Positions 6,656 through 15,760 of a stretch of 47,367 nucleotides of DNA are shown here, in pieces; the stretch's first letter is position 1; each line of letters opens with the position of its first letter. Below the pieces are notes generated by a model that ran no database searches, was not told where the DNA came from, and saw nothing but the letters and a program-made list of their open reading frames with translations. Source of the DNA: Acidimicrobiia bacterium. Its GTDB lineage: Bacteria; Actinomycetota; Acidimicrobiia; Acidimicrobiales; JANYDT01. The position numbers were made by a program, and so were the translations under genes. Location: the NCBI GenBank assembly GCA_025359845.1, contig JANYDT010000253.1:1-47367 (forward strand), in the 5' to 3' direction.

Positions 6656-8569
6656 TTGAGCCAGGCCCACGCGGGGATCGCTCCACCACGCCGTAGCCCA
6701 CCGGTCGCCGGGCACTCGAACTTTTACCGTGGTTGGGCCCGCGACGAGGCCGACCACTTCGTCAGACGATGGAACCGCGACGATCGCCACCCGTCCAATC
6801 GTCCCGATTCCGAGGTCACCCCAAATCGTCGGGGTCAGGGTCGACGTACCGTCTAGGTGGACAACTTTGACAGTCGTCACCTCCGGTCCCACGAACGCGA
6901 CGATGAATCGGCGGCGCATGGGCACGACCCAAACCGCCCGCATCGAGTCATCGGCAGTGTTGCTTGGCGCGCACGGCACGGCGAAAGATCGTCGTCCAAA
7001 GCGTACGAACGCGCATGTTCCGGTGGTCGAGAGTCGATCGCGACCGATCGGGGCGTCGAGGGCCCAGGCCATTTCGTCGAGCGTGCCGCCCACGATCTTG
7101 CGGGTCGCCACCGGGGCAACGGTGGGCCAAGTGAAAAGGGGGTCGCTGTGCAGCCACTCGCGGTGGGGCCGCACTGCGGTCCGGCCCAACTCCTTACCTT
7201 TGGCGTCACGCGCCACCACCACGAGTGCTCGGTCACTCACGGGGGCTTCGAATGCGAACGGACGGACCGGCGTGTCAGCGACGGCGCTAGAGCTATTGAG
7301 AGTGGCGTGGCCGATGACCGTGCCCCTGGGCGTGATCACCTCGATGGTCGCGGTGAAGTTCGGCGCAACGCCCAAGACCTCGACGCCGCCCGTCGCGGTT
7401 ACTCCCAAAAGGTCAGCCGCAAGAGGCGAGGTTGGGCTGCTACAAATGGTGGTGGACGTGGTCGAAGCGCCCCGGACTTGATAACAGCGATCGCCCAAAG
7501 CGTCGATGGCCCACGGCGAACCCGAGACCGTCCCGCTCTTCAGCGGGGTTGCGACCGCCGTTCGTAAAGAATCTGGCACCTCGTCGATTCCGCTCAGGTG
7601 GCCGACGACCGCCGACCGCCAAGTGGCCTCGTCGACCGGGCGCAGCGCCGCGATCGCCGCCACTGCGGCTTCGTCGGTCGCGGAATGGGTCACGGCCACG
7701 ACTAGCGAGTTGGTCCCTTCCTGCCACAGCGCCTCGACATCGCCGGCACTCCCGCCGGGAAGTCGAGCGAGCCGGACTTTTCGGGTGGCGACATCGTTGG
7801 TGGTCCACATCGCCGCGAGCATGGCCAGTAGGGGTGGGTCATAGCGGAAGACTTGGGCCACCAGTCGTTCGTCGGAGGCCGACTGCAAGTTTTCGGTGGT
7901 CCAGGCCGCGCTCCAGGCCGGGCTCATGATCTGGCTGGGAGGCCCTTCAGCGACGAGCTGCAGGCCGGGCTCGGGCTCGATGATGAGGCGGCCGGCTACG
8001 AGGGTGGACCGTTCCGCGATCGACTCCGCCACTGCCACAGAGGTCCACGATCCATAGGCGGCGGCCCAGAGGTCTTTACCCGCTTCGAGCCAATGAACCC
8101 CGACCCCGTTGAGATCAGACGTCAGGCCCCGGAACGGCAAGGGCGGATCTAGAAGGACGTCGGCCTTGGTCTTGTGCACCGTTAGGGACTGCGCGGGCAC
8201 CGTCACGGCGTAGGAGCCCGACGGCGCGCTGAGCGTCACGACCACTCGACGGCCATGTGTGTCGCCCCAAATACGCACCCAACCCTCGACCGGCGCCGCG
8301 GGCAGTTTGGGAGACTGGACCACGGTTTCCAGGTGAGCTTTTGGCGCATCGTAAAGAAAGCGAGGAACCCGAGAAATCGGCCCGCTTGTAGCCGGGGTGG
8401 AAGAACGATCGGTGGCCCCGGTCACTGCGCCGTCGGAAGCGGCGCGATTGGCCGATGGGACGCTGGTCGTGGGTGCGGCTTGCGCCGCTACGGGCAACAA
8501 CGTAGCCAGGAGGGCTAGCCCCGCGACGAGTCCCATCGTGGCGACACTTCGGGGCGGGTGACGGCGCAT
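6647..8569 (-). CDS. large exported protein of unknown function
   Basis: A 640-residue protein with a clear Sec-type signal peptide (MRRHPPRS followed by MGLVAGLALLATLLPVAAQAA). A Ser/Thr-rich, probably unstructured stretch to about residue 60 comes next, then a long beta-rich region with many alternating hydrophobic residues. No catalytic motif or lipobox is visible, and there is no C-terminal membrane anchor. The start ATG at 8569 is chosen because GAGGAGGT lies about 7 nt upstream; longer in-frame starts to 8617 have no such site. It is divergent from sufD, with only 27 bp between the two start codons as annotated. Probably a cell-surface or secreted protein; I do not recognise the family. 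Confidence 0.8.
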   Translation of the reverse strand: MRRHPPRSVATMGLVAGLALLATLLPVAAQAAPTTSVPSANRAASDGAVTGATDRSSTPATSGPISRVPRFLYDAPKAHLETVVQSPKLPAAPVEGWVRIWGDTHGRRVVVTLSAPSGSYAVTVPAQSLTVHKTKADVLLDPPLPFRGLTSDLNGVGVHWLEAGKDLWAAAYGSWTSVAVAESIAERSTLVAGRLIIEPEPGLQLVAEGPPSQIMSPAWSAAWTTENLQSASDERLVAQVFRYDPPLLAMLAAMWTTNDVATRKVRLARLPGGSAGDVEALWQEGTNSLVVAVTHSATDEAAVAAIAALRPVDEATWRSAVVGHLSGIDEVPDSLRTAVATPLKSGTVSGSPWAIDALGDRCYQVRGASTTSTTICSSPTSPLAADLLGVTATGGVEVLGVAPNFTATIEVITPRGTVIGHATLNSSSAVADTPVRPFAFEAPVSDRALVVVARDAKGKELGRTAVRPHREWLHSDPLFTWPTVAPVATRKIVGGTLDEMAWALDAPIGRDRLSTTGTCAFVRFGRRSFAVPCAPSNTADDSMRAVWVVPMRRRFIVAFVGPEVTTVKVVHLDGTSTLTPTIWGDLGIGTIGRVAIVAVPSSDEVVGLVAGPTTVKVRVPGDRWATAWWSDPRVGLAQPG

Positions 8570-8596
8570 CGGGGAACCTCCTCGGGTCATCGTAGG

Positions 8597-9727
8597 ATGT
8601 GTACTCCGCCAACGCATTCATCGTTCGAAGGAATCCCTCTGCAAGCCCTCACCCTCGACCAGTTCGGCCCGTTTCCCACCGAGGCCGAGGAGATCTGGCG
8701 TTACTCCCATATCAATCGGTTCGAGCCTGGACGCTACGGCACCATCGAACAGGTTCGTAGTGTTATCGACGCGCCCCCGTCGGTTGGCCAATCCGGTGAC
8801 TCGGCTGCAGTCGGGCACGTGTTGCCCGATGACACCGATGCGTTTACGCGGTTGGCTCGCGCCGGCATCACCCGGCCGATAGTGCTTGACGTCGCTGCCG
8901 GCGTTTCGGTGCCCGAACCCGTTCGGCTCACCCATCACGTTGAAGTTGACGCTGCGGTCGCCGTCGGAAGGGTGGTCATTCGTCTCGCCGCCAACGCCGA
9001 CCTGACGGTCATCGAGCGGGTTCATTCGACCGACGTCGACGCGTTGTACCTGCCCATGGTCGAACTTGAGCTGGGTGAGGGTGCTCGCCTGCGCTATGTG
9101 ACAGTGCAAGAACTCGGTCCCCGCGTCTGGCAAGTGGCGATGACGGCCAGCCGTACGGCACGCGACGCTTCGTTGCGTTCGATGGCGGTCTCGTTGGGCG
9201 GTCGTTATGCCCGGTCCCGTATCGACGCGTCGATGATCGGTCCTGGCGCGTACAACGAGCTACTGGCCGTATATTTCGGCGAAGACGAGCAGGTGCACGA
9301 CTTTCGTACAGTGCAACGCCATAGCGCGCCCCGAACCACGAGCCAACTTCTGTTCAAGGGCGCGGTCGAAGATAGGGCTACATCGGTGTATTCAGGGTTG
9401 ATCCGAATCGAGGCGAACGGGAAGGGCAGCATGGCCAATCAAGCCAACCGAAACCTGATCTTGTCGCCCGACGCAACGGCCGAGTCGGTGCCCAATCTCG
9501 AGATCGAAAATAACGATGTCCGATGCAGTCACGCTTCGGCGGTGGGCCCGATCGACGAAGATGAGCGGTACTACGTCGAGAGCCGTGGAGTCTCGCCCGA
9601 GGCGGCCGAACGACTCATCGTGCTCGGATTCTTCGGTGATCTCCTGCAACGCATTCCTGACCCCGTCCTGGTCGAACAACTCGGCGACGCCGTCCAGGCC
9701 AAGTTCGAACGAAGGAGCCGCCGATGA
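8597..9727 (+). CDS. sufD: Fe-S cluster assembly protein SufD
   Basis: SufD partners SufB and SufC in the SufBC2D scaffold and is needed for iron entry and cluster building. The 376-residue product has the SUF core beta-helix and the conserved C-terminal NDVRCSHASAVGPIDEDERYY with its Cys-Ser-His. The N-terminus FPTEAEEIWRYS matches the usual family opening. ATG 8597 is the first conventional start after the divergent gene. A CTG at 8639 has GAAGGAA 5 nt upstream and lies 40 bp after TAGGAT (8593-8598), so real translation may begin there (362 residues). The stop overlaps the next ATG as ATGA, marking an operon with the Rieske gene and sufC1. Confidence 0.94.
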   Translation: MCTPPTHSSFEGIPLQALTLDQFGPFPTEAEEIWRYSHINRFEPGRYGTIEQVRSVIDAPPSVGQSGDSAAVGHVLPDDTDAFTRLARAGITRPIVLDVAAGVSVPEPVRLTHHVEVDAAVAVGRVVIRLAANADLTVIERVHSTDVDALYLPMVELELGEGARLRYVTVQELGPRVWQVAMTASRTARDASLRSMAVSLGGRYARSRIDASMIGPGAYNELLAVYFGEDEQVHDFRTVQRHSAPRTTSQLLFKGAVEDRATSVYSGLIRIEANGKGSMANQANRNLILSPDATAESVPNLEIENNDVRCSHASAVGPIDEDERYYVESRGVSPEAAERLIVLGFFGDLLQRIPDPVLVEQLGDAVQAKFERRSRR

Positions 9728-10083
9728 CCCGGCCCGAAGCAAGCGAGCACGCCACCGAAGACGTGCGGATCTGTGGGTTTGGCGAATTGGTGCCGTCGTC
9801 GGCTCGTCGCTTCGTCGTGAACGGAAAACCGATCGCGGTGGTGCGGATTGTCGATGACCTCTACGCCATTGGCGACACGTGTAGCCATGCCGAGGTGTCG
9901 CTCTCGGAGGGCACGGTGTGGGCTGATGAGTGCGAACTCGAGTGTTGGAAACACGGCTCCGCGTTCTCGCTTCGCACCGGTGAACCACAAAGCTTTCCCG
10001 CCACCCGTCCCGTCCCCGTTTACGCCATTCGCCATGACGGCGACGACGTGATAATCGCCATGCCCGTTGGTGACCCGTCATGA
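9724..10083 (+). CDS. Rieske [2Fe-2S] ferredoxin in the suf operon
   Basis: A 119-residue small Rieske protein like the ferredoxin components of non-haem oxygenases. The cluster ligands are visible as Cys53-Ser-His55 and Cys74-x-x-His77. It overlaps sufD and sufC1 by 4 bp (ATGA) at each end, so the three are co-translated. A Rieske ferredoxin in this position is common in actinobacterial suf operons. It may provide electrons during cluster assembly or be an early client; which of these is not shown by sequence. Confidence 0.93.
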   Translation: MTRPEASEHATEDVRICGFGELVPSSARRFVVNGKPIAVVRIVDDLYAIGDTCSHAEVSLSEGTVWADECELECWKHGSAFSLRTGEPQSFPATRPVPVYAIRHDGDDVIIAMPVGDPS

Positions 10084-10853
10084 GTTTGGTCATCAAAAAC
10101 TTGGTGGCCGGGGTGCACGGAAAGCGCATTTTGCACGGATTGTCGATGACGGTGGGGGCTGGTGAGGTCCATGCCCTCATGGGGCCTAACGGGTCGGGCA
10201 AGTCGACGCTCTCGCACGCGTTGCTCGGGCGCCCCGGTTACGTGATCGAGTCGGGCACGGCCACCCTCGATGGGACCGACTTGTTGGCATTGCCCACTTG
10301 GCAACGGGCTCGGGCCGGTCTGTTTCTCGGAATGCAGTATCCAACGGAAGTGCCTGGAGTCGGGCTCGTCGACGTTTTGCGAGAAGCCCTTGGCGCGCCC
10401 GAAGCCGACATTGCCGCGGCCATGCGGGTCGAGGCCGAACGGATCGGGTTCGATGAACGCTTTCTCGACAGGGCGCTCAATGTCGATTTGTCGGGAGGCG
10501 AAAAGAAGCGCAATGAGACGGTGCAATTGGGGGTAATCCGTCCGAAGTACGCCATCCTCGATGAACTTGACTCAGGGCTCGATGTTGATGCATTGCGGGC
10601 CGTCAGCCGCCGAGTGAAAGAGGCGACGCAGGAGTTCGGTCTCGGGGTGCTCGCCATCACGCACTACAACCGGCTGCTCGCCGAGCTGACCGCCGACGTC
10701 GTCCACGTGTTCGTCAAGGGCCGCATCGTGGCCAGCGGCGGTCCTGAACTGGCGGCCGAACTCGAAAAGACTGGGTACGAACCCTACGCAACGGACGCTG
10801 GCGACGACGACTCGCAGGCGGGCGGCCTGGACGACTTGTTCGGGTCGCCGTAG
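10080..10853 (+). CDS. sufC: SufC ATPase, copy 1
   Basis: SufC is the ABC-type ATPase that drives shape changes of the SufBC2D complex. The 257-residue product has Walker A GPNGSGKST, Q-loop GMQYPTEVPG, signature LSGGEKKRNE and Walker B/D-loop AILDELDSGLD. An Asp/Gly-rich tail (DAGDDDSQAGG) extends past the usual end. Start and stop overlap pattern places it last in the sufD-Rieske-sufC operon. A second, clearly different SufC lies at 16987-17745. The two share family motifs but differ at many aligned positions, so they are not a recent duplication. Confidence 0.94.
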   Translation: MSLVIKNLVAGVHGKRILHGLSMTVGAGEVHALMGPNGSGKSTLSHALLGRPGYVIESGTATLDGTDLLALPTWQRARAGLFLGMQYPTEVPGVGLVDVLREALGAPEADIAAAMRVEAERIGFDERFLDRALNVDLSGGEKKRNETVQLGVIRPKYAILDELDSGLDVDALRAVSRRVKEATQEFGLGVLAITHYNRLLAELTADVVHVFVKGRIVASGGPELAAELEKTGYEPYATDAGDDDSQAGGLDDLFGSP

Positions 10854-10860
10854 AGCCTCG

Positions 10861-10866
10861 TATCCT
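10861..10866 (+). promoter_or_regulatory. -10 box (TATCCT), leaderless spacing
   Basis: TATCCT lies 7 nt before the ATG at 10874, placing the likely transcription start at or within a base or two of the start codon. Confidence 0.5.
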
Positions 10867-10873
10867 GTCGGCT

Positions 10874-11299
10874 ATGCGACGACTCTCATCCGACCTTGCC
10901 GTTGCCCTATTTGCGGTGGGGCTCCTCGGGCCGGCGGCTTCAGCCAAATCGGTCAGCGTGACCCTGCAGCCGAGAGGCACGACGATGATGACGGTGCGTC
11001 AGCCGCTCAAGAAGACCGGCGAGTGGGCCGTGAAGGTGCGCATGTCGAGCGACGGAGCGAAGGTCGTCAAGATTCGGGCACGCCGGGGCAATGGCGTCTC
11101 GTTCTCGGTGCTCAACACGACCAATTCGGCCGACACCGCTTCGTGCAACGGAGCCGCCGGAACGCTGTTCTGCGACCAGATCACCGTCCCCGCCGTTCCG
11201 GCGCCTGGCACCTGGACCTTCACCATCAAGAACGCCGGGAGTCGACCGACCACGGTCACCTTGAACGTGACTTGGCGCGCCGTTGGCGCGGCCGGCTGA
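10874..11299 (+). CDS. small exported protein of unknown function
   Basis: A 141-residue protein with a signal peptide (MRRLSSDLAVALFAVGLLGPAASA). The remaining 117 residues are beta-rich, with two cysteines 10 residues apart (SCNGAAGTLFCD) that could form a disulfide. The C-terminal half (GTWTFTIKNAGSRPTTVTLNV) resembles the strand pattern of small beta-sandwich domains such as those after secreted proteases, but no family is recognised. No Shine-Dalgarno is present; a -10 box 7 nt upstream suggests a leaderless mRNA. It converges on the L,D-transpeptidase gene with a 16-bp gap. Confidence 0.75.
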   Translation: MRRLSSDLAVALFAVGLLGPAASAKSVSVTLQPRGTTMMTVRQPLKKTGEWAVKVRMSSDGAKVVKIRARRGNGVSFSVLNTTNSADTASCNGAAGTLFCDQITVPAVPAPGTWTFTIKNAGSRPTTVTLNVTWRAVGAAG

Positions 11300-11315
11300 A
11301 ACCCGTCGGAGTGGG

Positions 11316-12617
11316 TCAGTGCGCCGCCGGGAGCGTGGTCGTCGACGCTCCCACGACCACTGTGGAAGTGGTAGCTGAGAGCGTCGACGTCGTGACCGAA
11401 GCCTCAATCGTCGTCGACGCCTGAGCAACGGTCGTCGGCGCCTGCGCAACTGTGGTCGGCGCCTGCGCAACTGTGGTGGGAACTTGGGCAATGGTTGTGG
11501 GCGTCGGGGCGATCGTCGTTGTGGCACGCGGCGGCGTCGTAGAGGAGGCCCCCGCGCCGGATTTCACCAGCGTCGACGGCGTGGATCCTGTGACAGTCGT
11601 CGTCGTCGCCGCGCCGATCCCGGCGACCGTCGTGGGCGCCCCGACAACCCCGCCGGCGACCGTGGTCGTGGAGCCGCCAGGAATCGTGAGCGAGGGGTCG
11701 GCGGTGGTGGATGGCGCGGTCGCGTTGGGTTTGAGATCGGTGGGTGCTTTCTCGCCGAACGGCACGGGGGCCCTTTCGCCGCCGAAGACATAAACGGCGG
11801 TGCCGTTCGCGACCTCGTTGGGAAACCATTCCGCCGACGGCATTGGTATGCGGACGCAACCGTGTGATGCCGGTGTAGAGGGAACGACCGGCGCTCCATG
11901 GAAGGCGATGCCGCCGTTGAAGTACAGCGGGTTATAGAGGAGGCCGAGCTTCGATTCTCGCCATCCGATGATGCGACTGCGAATGCGAAACGATCCACCG
12001 GGCGTAATGGCCTTGTCGCACACCGTCTTGCTCGTATCTGGGTCGGTAACGCAAAAGTCTTTGCCCGAGCCCGACGAAATGGGCAACAACTTGAACAGCT
12101 CGCCCCCTTTGTACAAACCGAGAAACTGTTTTTTCAGGTCGACTTCGATCCGGTTCTGGCCGCCCGTCGGAATCATCGGCGATGGGTTGGTCGCAGTCTG
12201 AAGGGCGGCCAGCATCGAGTCGGTGGCCCGTCCGGTGCGAGGAAGGTCGTTGACCTTCTGGAAACCGATTACCGCCTGGAGGGTCGTGTAATCAAACACG
12301 CCCGTTAACTCAACGTCGTAGTGGAGTTCGGCCAGTCGGGTCTGCATGGCGAGCACGGCCGCGCCCCGCGCCCCTTGCCCAAGACCGGAGAGACTCCGCG
12401 GCGCGCTTCGGGCGGGCTTCTTCGTGAGCACCGCCCTTGGCGCCGGCCTCTTTTTCGGTGCCGCCTTAGCGGTGGCTACCGGCAGCGGTGGGCCGAAGAC
12501 GCGACCAGATGATCCCGGTTTCGGGTCGGCACCGGCAGTGTGGGCGAACGCGAAAACTAGCGCGACGGCGAAGGCGCTCGATAAGATGCTCCTGGCGTGG
12601 TTCGATGTTGGCGACAT
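11316..12617 (-). CDS. L,D-transpeptidase with peptidoglycan-binding domain and Thr-rich tail
   Basis: A 433-residue exported enzyme predicted to make 3-3 cross-links in peptidoglycan or attach proteins to it. Order: signal peptide (SSAFAVALVFAFAHTAGA); basic Pro/Ala linker; PG_binding_1 domain (LGQGARGAAVLAMQTRLAEL to about MLAALQTA); YkuD catalytic domain with the motif HGAPVVP...SHGCVRIP containing the catalytic Cys; then about 150 residues of low-complexity Thr/Ala/Val/Pro. The tail has four TT[VI]AQ[AV][PS] units coded by 21-bp repeats. The ATG at 12617 is preceded by AAGGAG, better than the upstream alternative at 12653. The tail is probably a flexible, perhaps glycosylated, wall-spanning segment. 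Confidence 0.92.
   Translation of the reverse strand: MSPTSNHARSILSSAFAVALVFAFAHTAGADPKPGSSGRVFGPPLPVATAKAAPKKRPAPRAVLTKKPARSAPRSLSGLGQGARGAAVLAMQTRLAELHYDVELTGVFDYTTLQAVIGFQKVNDLPRTGRATDSMLAALQTATNPSPMIPTGGQNRIEVDLKKQFLGLYKGGELFKLLPISSGSGKDFCVTDPDTSKTVCDKAITPGGSFRIRSRIIGWRESKLGLLYNPLYFNGGIAFHGAPVVPSTPASHGCVRIPMPSAEWFPNEVANGTAVYVFGGERAPVPFGEKAPTDLKPNATAPSTTADPSLTIPGGSTTTVAGGVVGAPTTVAGIGAATTTTVTGSTPSTLVKSGAGASSTTPPRATTTIAPTPTTIAQVPTTVAQAPTTVAQAPTTVAQASTTIEASVTTSTLSATTSTVVVGASTTTLPAAH
11415..11500 (-). repeat. 21-bp tandem repeats in the L,D-transpeptidase tail
   Basis: About four 21-bp units such as GGCGCCTGCGCAACTGTGGT are repeated head to tail. They keep the reading frame and encode the heptad TTVAQAP with small changes. 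This is a coding minisatellite. Confidence 0.8.
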
Positions 12618-12915
12618 GCGTCGCGGGTTCTCCTTGGGCTCGCCCTTCGGCAAGGGCGATCGCGCTTCGGGGTGAGGGCGACAAGTCCATTATGGACGAC
12701 GCCGGACGTAAGTCGCGCCGTGGGTTGTGACGAAATTCATGCCCTGACCAAAGTGGGTCTAGTGTTGGAGTTGCTGCGACACCGAGTGCGTCATCATGAT
12801 TCGCTTTGTTCGAAGAGATCGATGGCCGGTTTGTGCTGGGGGGCGTGAACCGGCCATCAGATCTCCTCTGCAGCAGCGCAGAGCCGACCCTTAGGGCACC
12901 CTTAGCGCCAGGCCC
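12618..12915. other. intergenic region between two minus-strand exported-protein genes
   Basis: These 298 bases hold two hairpins at 12815-12881, described separately, and the AAGGAG ribosome site of the L,D-transpeptidase. No promoter is obvious and I see no gene. Confidence 0.5.
12815..12881 (-). terminator. long hairpin pair downstream of the beta-propeller gene
   Basis: GAGATC-GATGGCCGGTT (12815-12831) pairs with AACCGGCCATC-a-GATCTC (12848-12865), a 17-bp stem with one bulged base and a 16-nt loop. A second hairpin, CTCTGC-N6-GCAGAG, follows at 12864-12881. No T-run is present on either strand. On the minus strand they lie 35-100 bases after the beta-propeller stop codon, so a terminator or mRNA 3'-end role is likeliest. 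Confidence 0.5.
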
Positions 12916-15204
12916 TTACCGAGCGAAGGGCGTCCAACCCAGTTCGACCAACGATCCGAGATCGTTCACCTTGACGCCCGACCCGCTCACCGTGACGAGC
13001 CGACCGGCCACCACCAATGACCGCCGAATCGGCGACGGGGAAAAGAAGCCGCCCGGAATAGTCGTGGGAATTAGGCCTGGCGGAGGACTGGGGGACACGG
13101 TGCTGGCGGACACGGTGCTGGGGGGCGGTGCGGCCGGCGGCTGGGTGCTGGGGGACACGGTGGCCGGGGGCGAGGTGGCGGGGGGCAAGATGACGAGCGT
13201 GGTGGTGGGCTGCCCGACCGGGCTCGGCGGCACCGGAAGCGGCGGTCCGTTGGGCACGATTACGGGCCCGGGTGGTCGGATAATCAGCTGCGGATGCGAG
13301 ATGCGGCCCTTCTCGGTGATGGTGTTCTGACCAACCGTCGCCACGACGACGTCACTGCGGAATTGTTCGTTAGGCGCCTGCGGATATTGGTTGGAGGGCA
13401 CGACGACCGAACGGGTTGGCGCCCACCATAAGAACGCATGATGGTCGGACTCGGCTTCGCTCTGACTGCCGATGGGCAGTGTCGCCAACTGTTGCGGGTT
13501 GTTGAGATCGCGTACGTCGAACAGTGAGATCTGGGTGCCTAGGCGTTGCCCGGTCGACGTCGCGTCCTGTCCGATGCCAAGCATCTGGCCGTCGCCGATC
13601 GGTTGCAGGTACGACGAAAATCCGTTGATTTTGAGTTGCCCGGCCAATCGCGGCGTCAACGGGTCGCGTAGGTCGATCACATACAGGGGATCGGTTTGGC
13701 GGAAGGTAACGACGAATCCGATGTCGCCCACGAAACGCACGGCATAGATGCGCTCGTTTCGGCCGAGACCACCGAGCGTGGCCACCTCGGCGAGAGAGCG
13801 GCCGTTGCGGCGCAACACCCGGACTTGACTCTCCAACGTGCCGCCGAACCCGGCATCAGAACTGGTGGTGGCGACCCGCAGATCGCCGTTGAACTCGCTC
13901 ATCGCGAACTGGTTCAACAGCGTGCCATCCACTGAGCCGCTGGCGAGATAGGCGGCGCCGTCGGCGGGCGACAGGTCGAACGCGTGGATCACCGTCGTGG
14001 CTGGCAGCTGACGGAGGGGCCGAAGCAGGCCCGCCGGGCGTCCGACGGCAATGGGGATGGGGATCGGCCCTCCGTTGAACGCGTACCGCTGCGTGCTCAC
14101 ATAGAGGCGACGACCCGACGCATACACCACGCCTCCGCTGCCGACGACTCCCGCCGATCCAATCGCGTCGACCCGCTTGGCGTCGGTGTTGAGATCGAGC
14201 ATGGCCGTCCACGTGATGGCAAAGCCTGAGAACTGGGCCGGTCGACCGATTTCGCCACACGCCAGCGCTTGGCGCACCGGTGTGATGGCGCCCGTTCCAT
14301 CTTCGCGGTAAGTGCGGGGTAACCAAGCGGAGATTGGCGCCCGGCGTACCACCCGCTTGTTCTCGTTGATCGCGGCGACCACCGATTGGTCGGTGCCTTC
14401 GGTTGGGGTCACGAAGCCGAGCCGCTGTCCGAAGCCCGTCTGTAATACGACGCGAGCCCGGTGGTCGATGCTGCGCAACGCCACGAGTTGGCCTTCGAGA
14501 TGGGTGCGCGTCAACAGCGCCGGGGCCGCGGGGTTGGAGACGTCGTAGAGCGACACGACAGCTTCGGGCCCGACTTGGGTATACAGCGATTGGGCGACGG
14601 CCAGGCGGGGTCCATCGAGCAGCATCTGCGCTTCGCCCGAGTTCGGGAGCAGATCGGCACCGCCGAGTTCTTTGTTGGCCACGGTGTCGACGATCCGGAG
14701 CCGGCCATCGACGACCGAATACACCAGGCGCCCGTCGTTCTCCACGATGTCGCCCTCGTCGACGTTGGCCTCCTGGGTGTTGGTCGACGAGGAGGCGCCG
14801 CTGGGAGTGATGGCGTTAGCGGCCGCGATCGTGTCGGAGGCACCGGTGAACGGCTGCGGCACGCCCGGCGCGGCCGACACAGCCACCGAAACCGCCGCCG
14901 AGGGCGCTCCGTTCACGGCCGGGGCGGCCGTGGTCGCGGTGGCCCGAGAGGCGGCGGAGACCGACTTTCTCTGGCCCCCGAAGTTGATCAGGCCGCCCGA
15001 ACCGAGACCGTATGGTCCGATGGTCGGGAGCGCTTCAGCCCGCAGATACGCGACCAGCCGGTCACACGAGGTGAAACGTTGCCAGCTCACATTCGAAACG
15101 GGGGCCTTGGTAGCGGCTCCGGCGATCGGCGTTACGGCGACGAGGCCGAGCGTCACGCTGAGAAGCAGGCGACTTCGGACTCGAGAACGGGTCGATCGGA
15201 ACAT
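12916..15204 (-). CDS. exported beta-propeller domain protein
   Basis: A 762-residue exported protein. The signal peptide is MFRSTRSRVRSRLLLSVTLG and onward to about AGAA. The family hallmark of the secreted beta-propeller domain (PF09826) is clear: STNTQEANVDEGDIVENDGR, with repeated blades such as LYVIDLRDPLTPRLAGQLKI. About 100 C-terminal residues are Pro/Ser/Thr-rich (PPATVSPSTQPPAAPPPSTV), followed by a last hydrophobic-basic piece. The start at 15204 has GGGAGGA about 9 nt upstream; the open frame continues to 15342 without a ribosome site. Function is unknown; members are surface proteins that may bind other proteins or wall polymers. Confidence 0.88.
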   Translation of the reverse strand: MFRSTRSRVRSRLLLSVTLGLVAVTPIAGAATKAPVSNVSWQRFTSCDRLVAYLRAEALPTIGPYGLGSGGLINFGGQRKSVSAASRATATTAAPAVNGAPSAAVSVAVSAAPGVPQPFTGASDTIAAANAITPSGASSSTNTQEANVDEGDIVENDGRLVYSVVDGRLRIVDTVANKELGGADLLPNSGEAQMLLDGPRLAVAQSLYTQVGPEAVVSLYDVSNPAAPALLTRTHLEGQLVALRSIDHRARVVLQTGFGQRLGFVTPTEGTDQSVVAAINENKRVVRRAPISAWLPRTYREDGTGAITPVRQALACGEIGRPAQFSGFAITWTAMLDLNTDAKRVDAIGSAGVVGSGGVVYASGRRLYVSTQRYAFNGGPIPIPIAVGRPAGLLRPLRQLPATTVIHAFDLSPADGAAYLASGSVDGTLLNQFAMSEFNGDLRVATTSSDAGFGGTLESQVRVLRRNGRSLAEVATLGGLGRNERIYAVRFVGDIGFVVTFRQTDPLYVIDLRDPLTPRLAGQLKINGFSSYLQPIGDGQMLGIGQDATSTGQRLGTQISLFDVRDLNNPQQLATLPIGSQSEAESDHHAFLWWAPTRSVVVPSNQYPQAPNEQFRSDVVVATVGQNTITEKGRISHPQLIIRPPGPVIVPNGPPLPVPPSPVGQPTTTLVILPPATSPPATVSPSTQPPAAPPPSTVSASTVSPSPPPGLIPTTIPGGFFSPSPIRRSLVVAGRLVTVSGSGVKVNDLGSLVELGWTPFAR
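13090..13185 (+). repeat. G-run-rich direct repeats opposite the Pro/Thr linker
   Basis: The plus strand has six runs of three to six G within 96 bases, plus GGACACGGTGCTGG-type repeats. On the minus strand these code the Pro/Ser/Thr linker of the beta-propeller protein. The pattern could fold as a G-quadruplex, but codon use for proline explains most of it. Confidence 0.5.
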
Positions 15205-15284
15205 GGGTCGGTCCTCCCTGAAGGTTCGGCGAAATAGCAAAGGGACAACAGTTGGACGATCAGACCCATCGATCCGGTTCCCGG

Positions 15285-15740
15285 TTACTTGACGAACTGG
15301 TCGAGCCCCTGAGCAAACGTGTTCCAGGCCAGAGTTGCGCATTTGATGCGGACAGGAAACTTGACGACACCCTTCAGAGCCTCGAGGTCGCCCAGCTTGA
15401 TGTCGGGAGGAGGTGCGTCGGGATCGTGGCCGGGTTCGTGGATGCTCATCATCGCCTTGAAGGCCTTGATAACGAGCCGGGCGTCCTTGATGGATTTGCC
15501 CTTCACTGCGGCCGACATCATCGACGCGGAGGACTGGCTGATTGAGCAGCCCTGCCCGCCTATCTTTACGTCGGTAACGGTGTCACCTTCGACTTGGACA
15601 TAGACCGCAATTTCGTCGCCGCACAACGGGTTCACGCCGTCGCTGCGATGCGCCGGCGGCACCTCGAGGGTGCCGCGATTGCGCGGATTCTTATAGTGAT
15701 CGAGGATGATCTCGCGATAGAGGTCTTCGAGGCCCGGCAT
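15285..15740 (-). CDS. sufU: SufU zinc-dependent sulfur transfer protein
   Basis: SufU accepts sulfur from the Cys of SufS and passes it to the SufBCD scaffold. The 151-residue product has the three zinc-ligand cysteines in NPLCGDEI, GGQGCSIS and RIKCATLAW, plus the Asp of CGD. The ATG at 15740 (MPGLEDLYREIILDHYKNP) matches the family start; the longer frame is read-through from sufS. It follows sufS by 20 bp and is the last gene of the minus-strand sufC2-sufS-sufU operon. Confidence 0.95.
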   Translation of the reverse strand: MPGLEDLYREIILDHYKNPRNRGTLEVPPAHRSDGVNPLCGDEIAVYVQVEGDTVTDVKIGGQGCSISQSSASMMSAAVKGKSIKDARLVIKAFKAMMSIHEPGHDPDAPPPDIKLGDLEALKGVVKFPVRIKCATLAWNTFAQGLDQFVK

Positions 15741-15760
15741 GTGCTCTGTGCTCCTATTGC

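Noticed and set aside
11415-11500. tandem repeats resembling a CRISPR array
   Set aside because: Units are 21 bp head to tail with no spacers, and they keep the reading frame of the L,D-transpeptidase.
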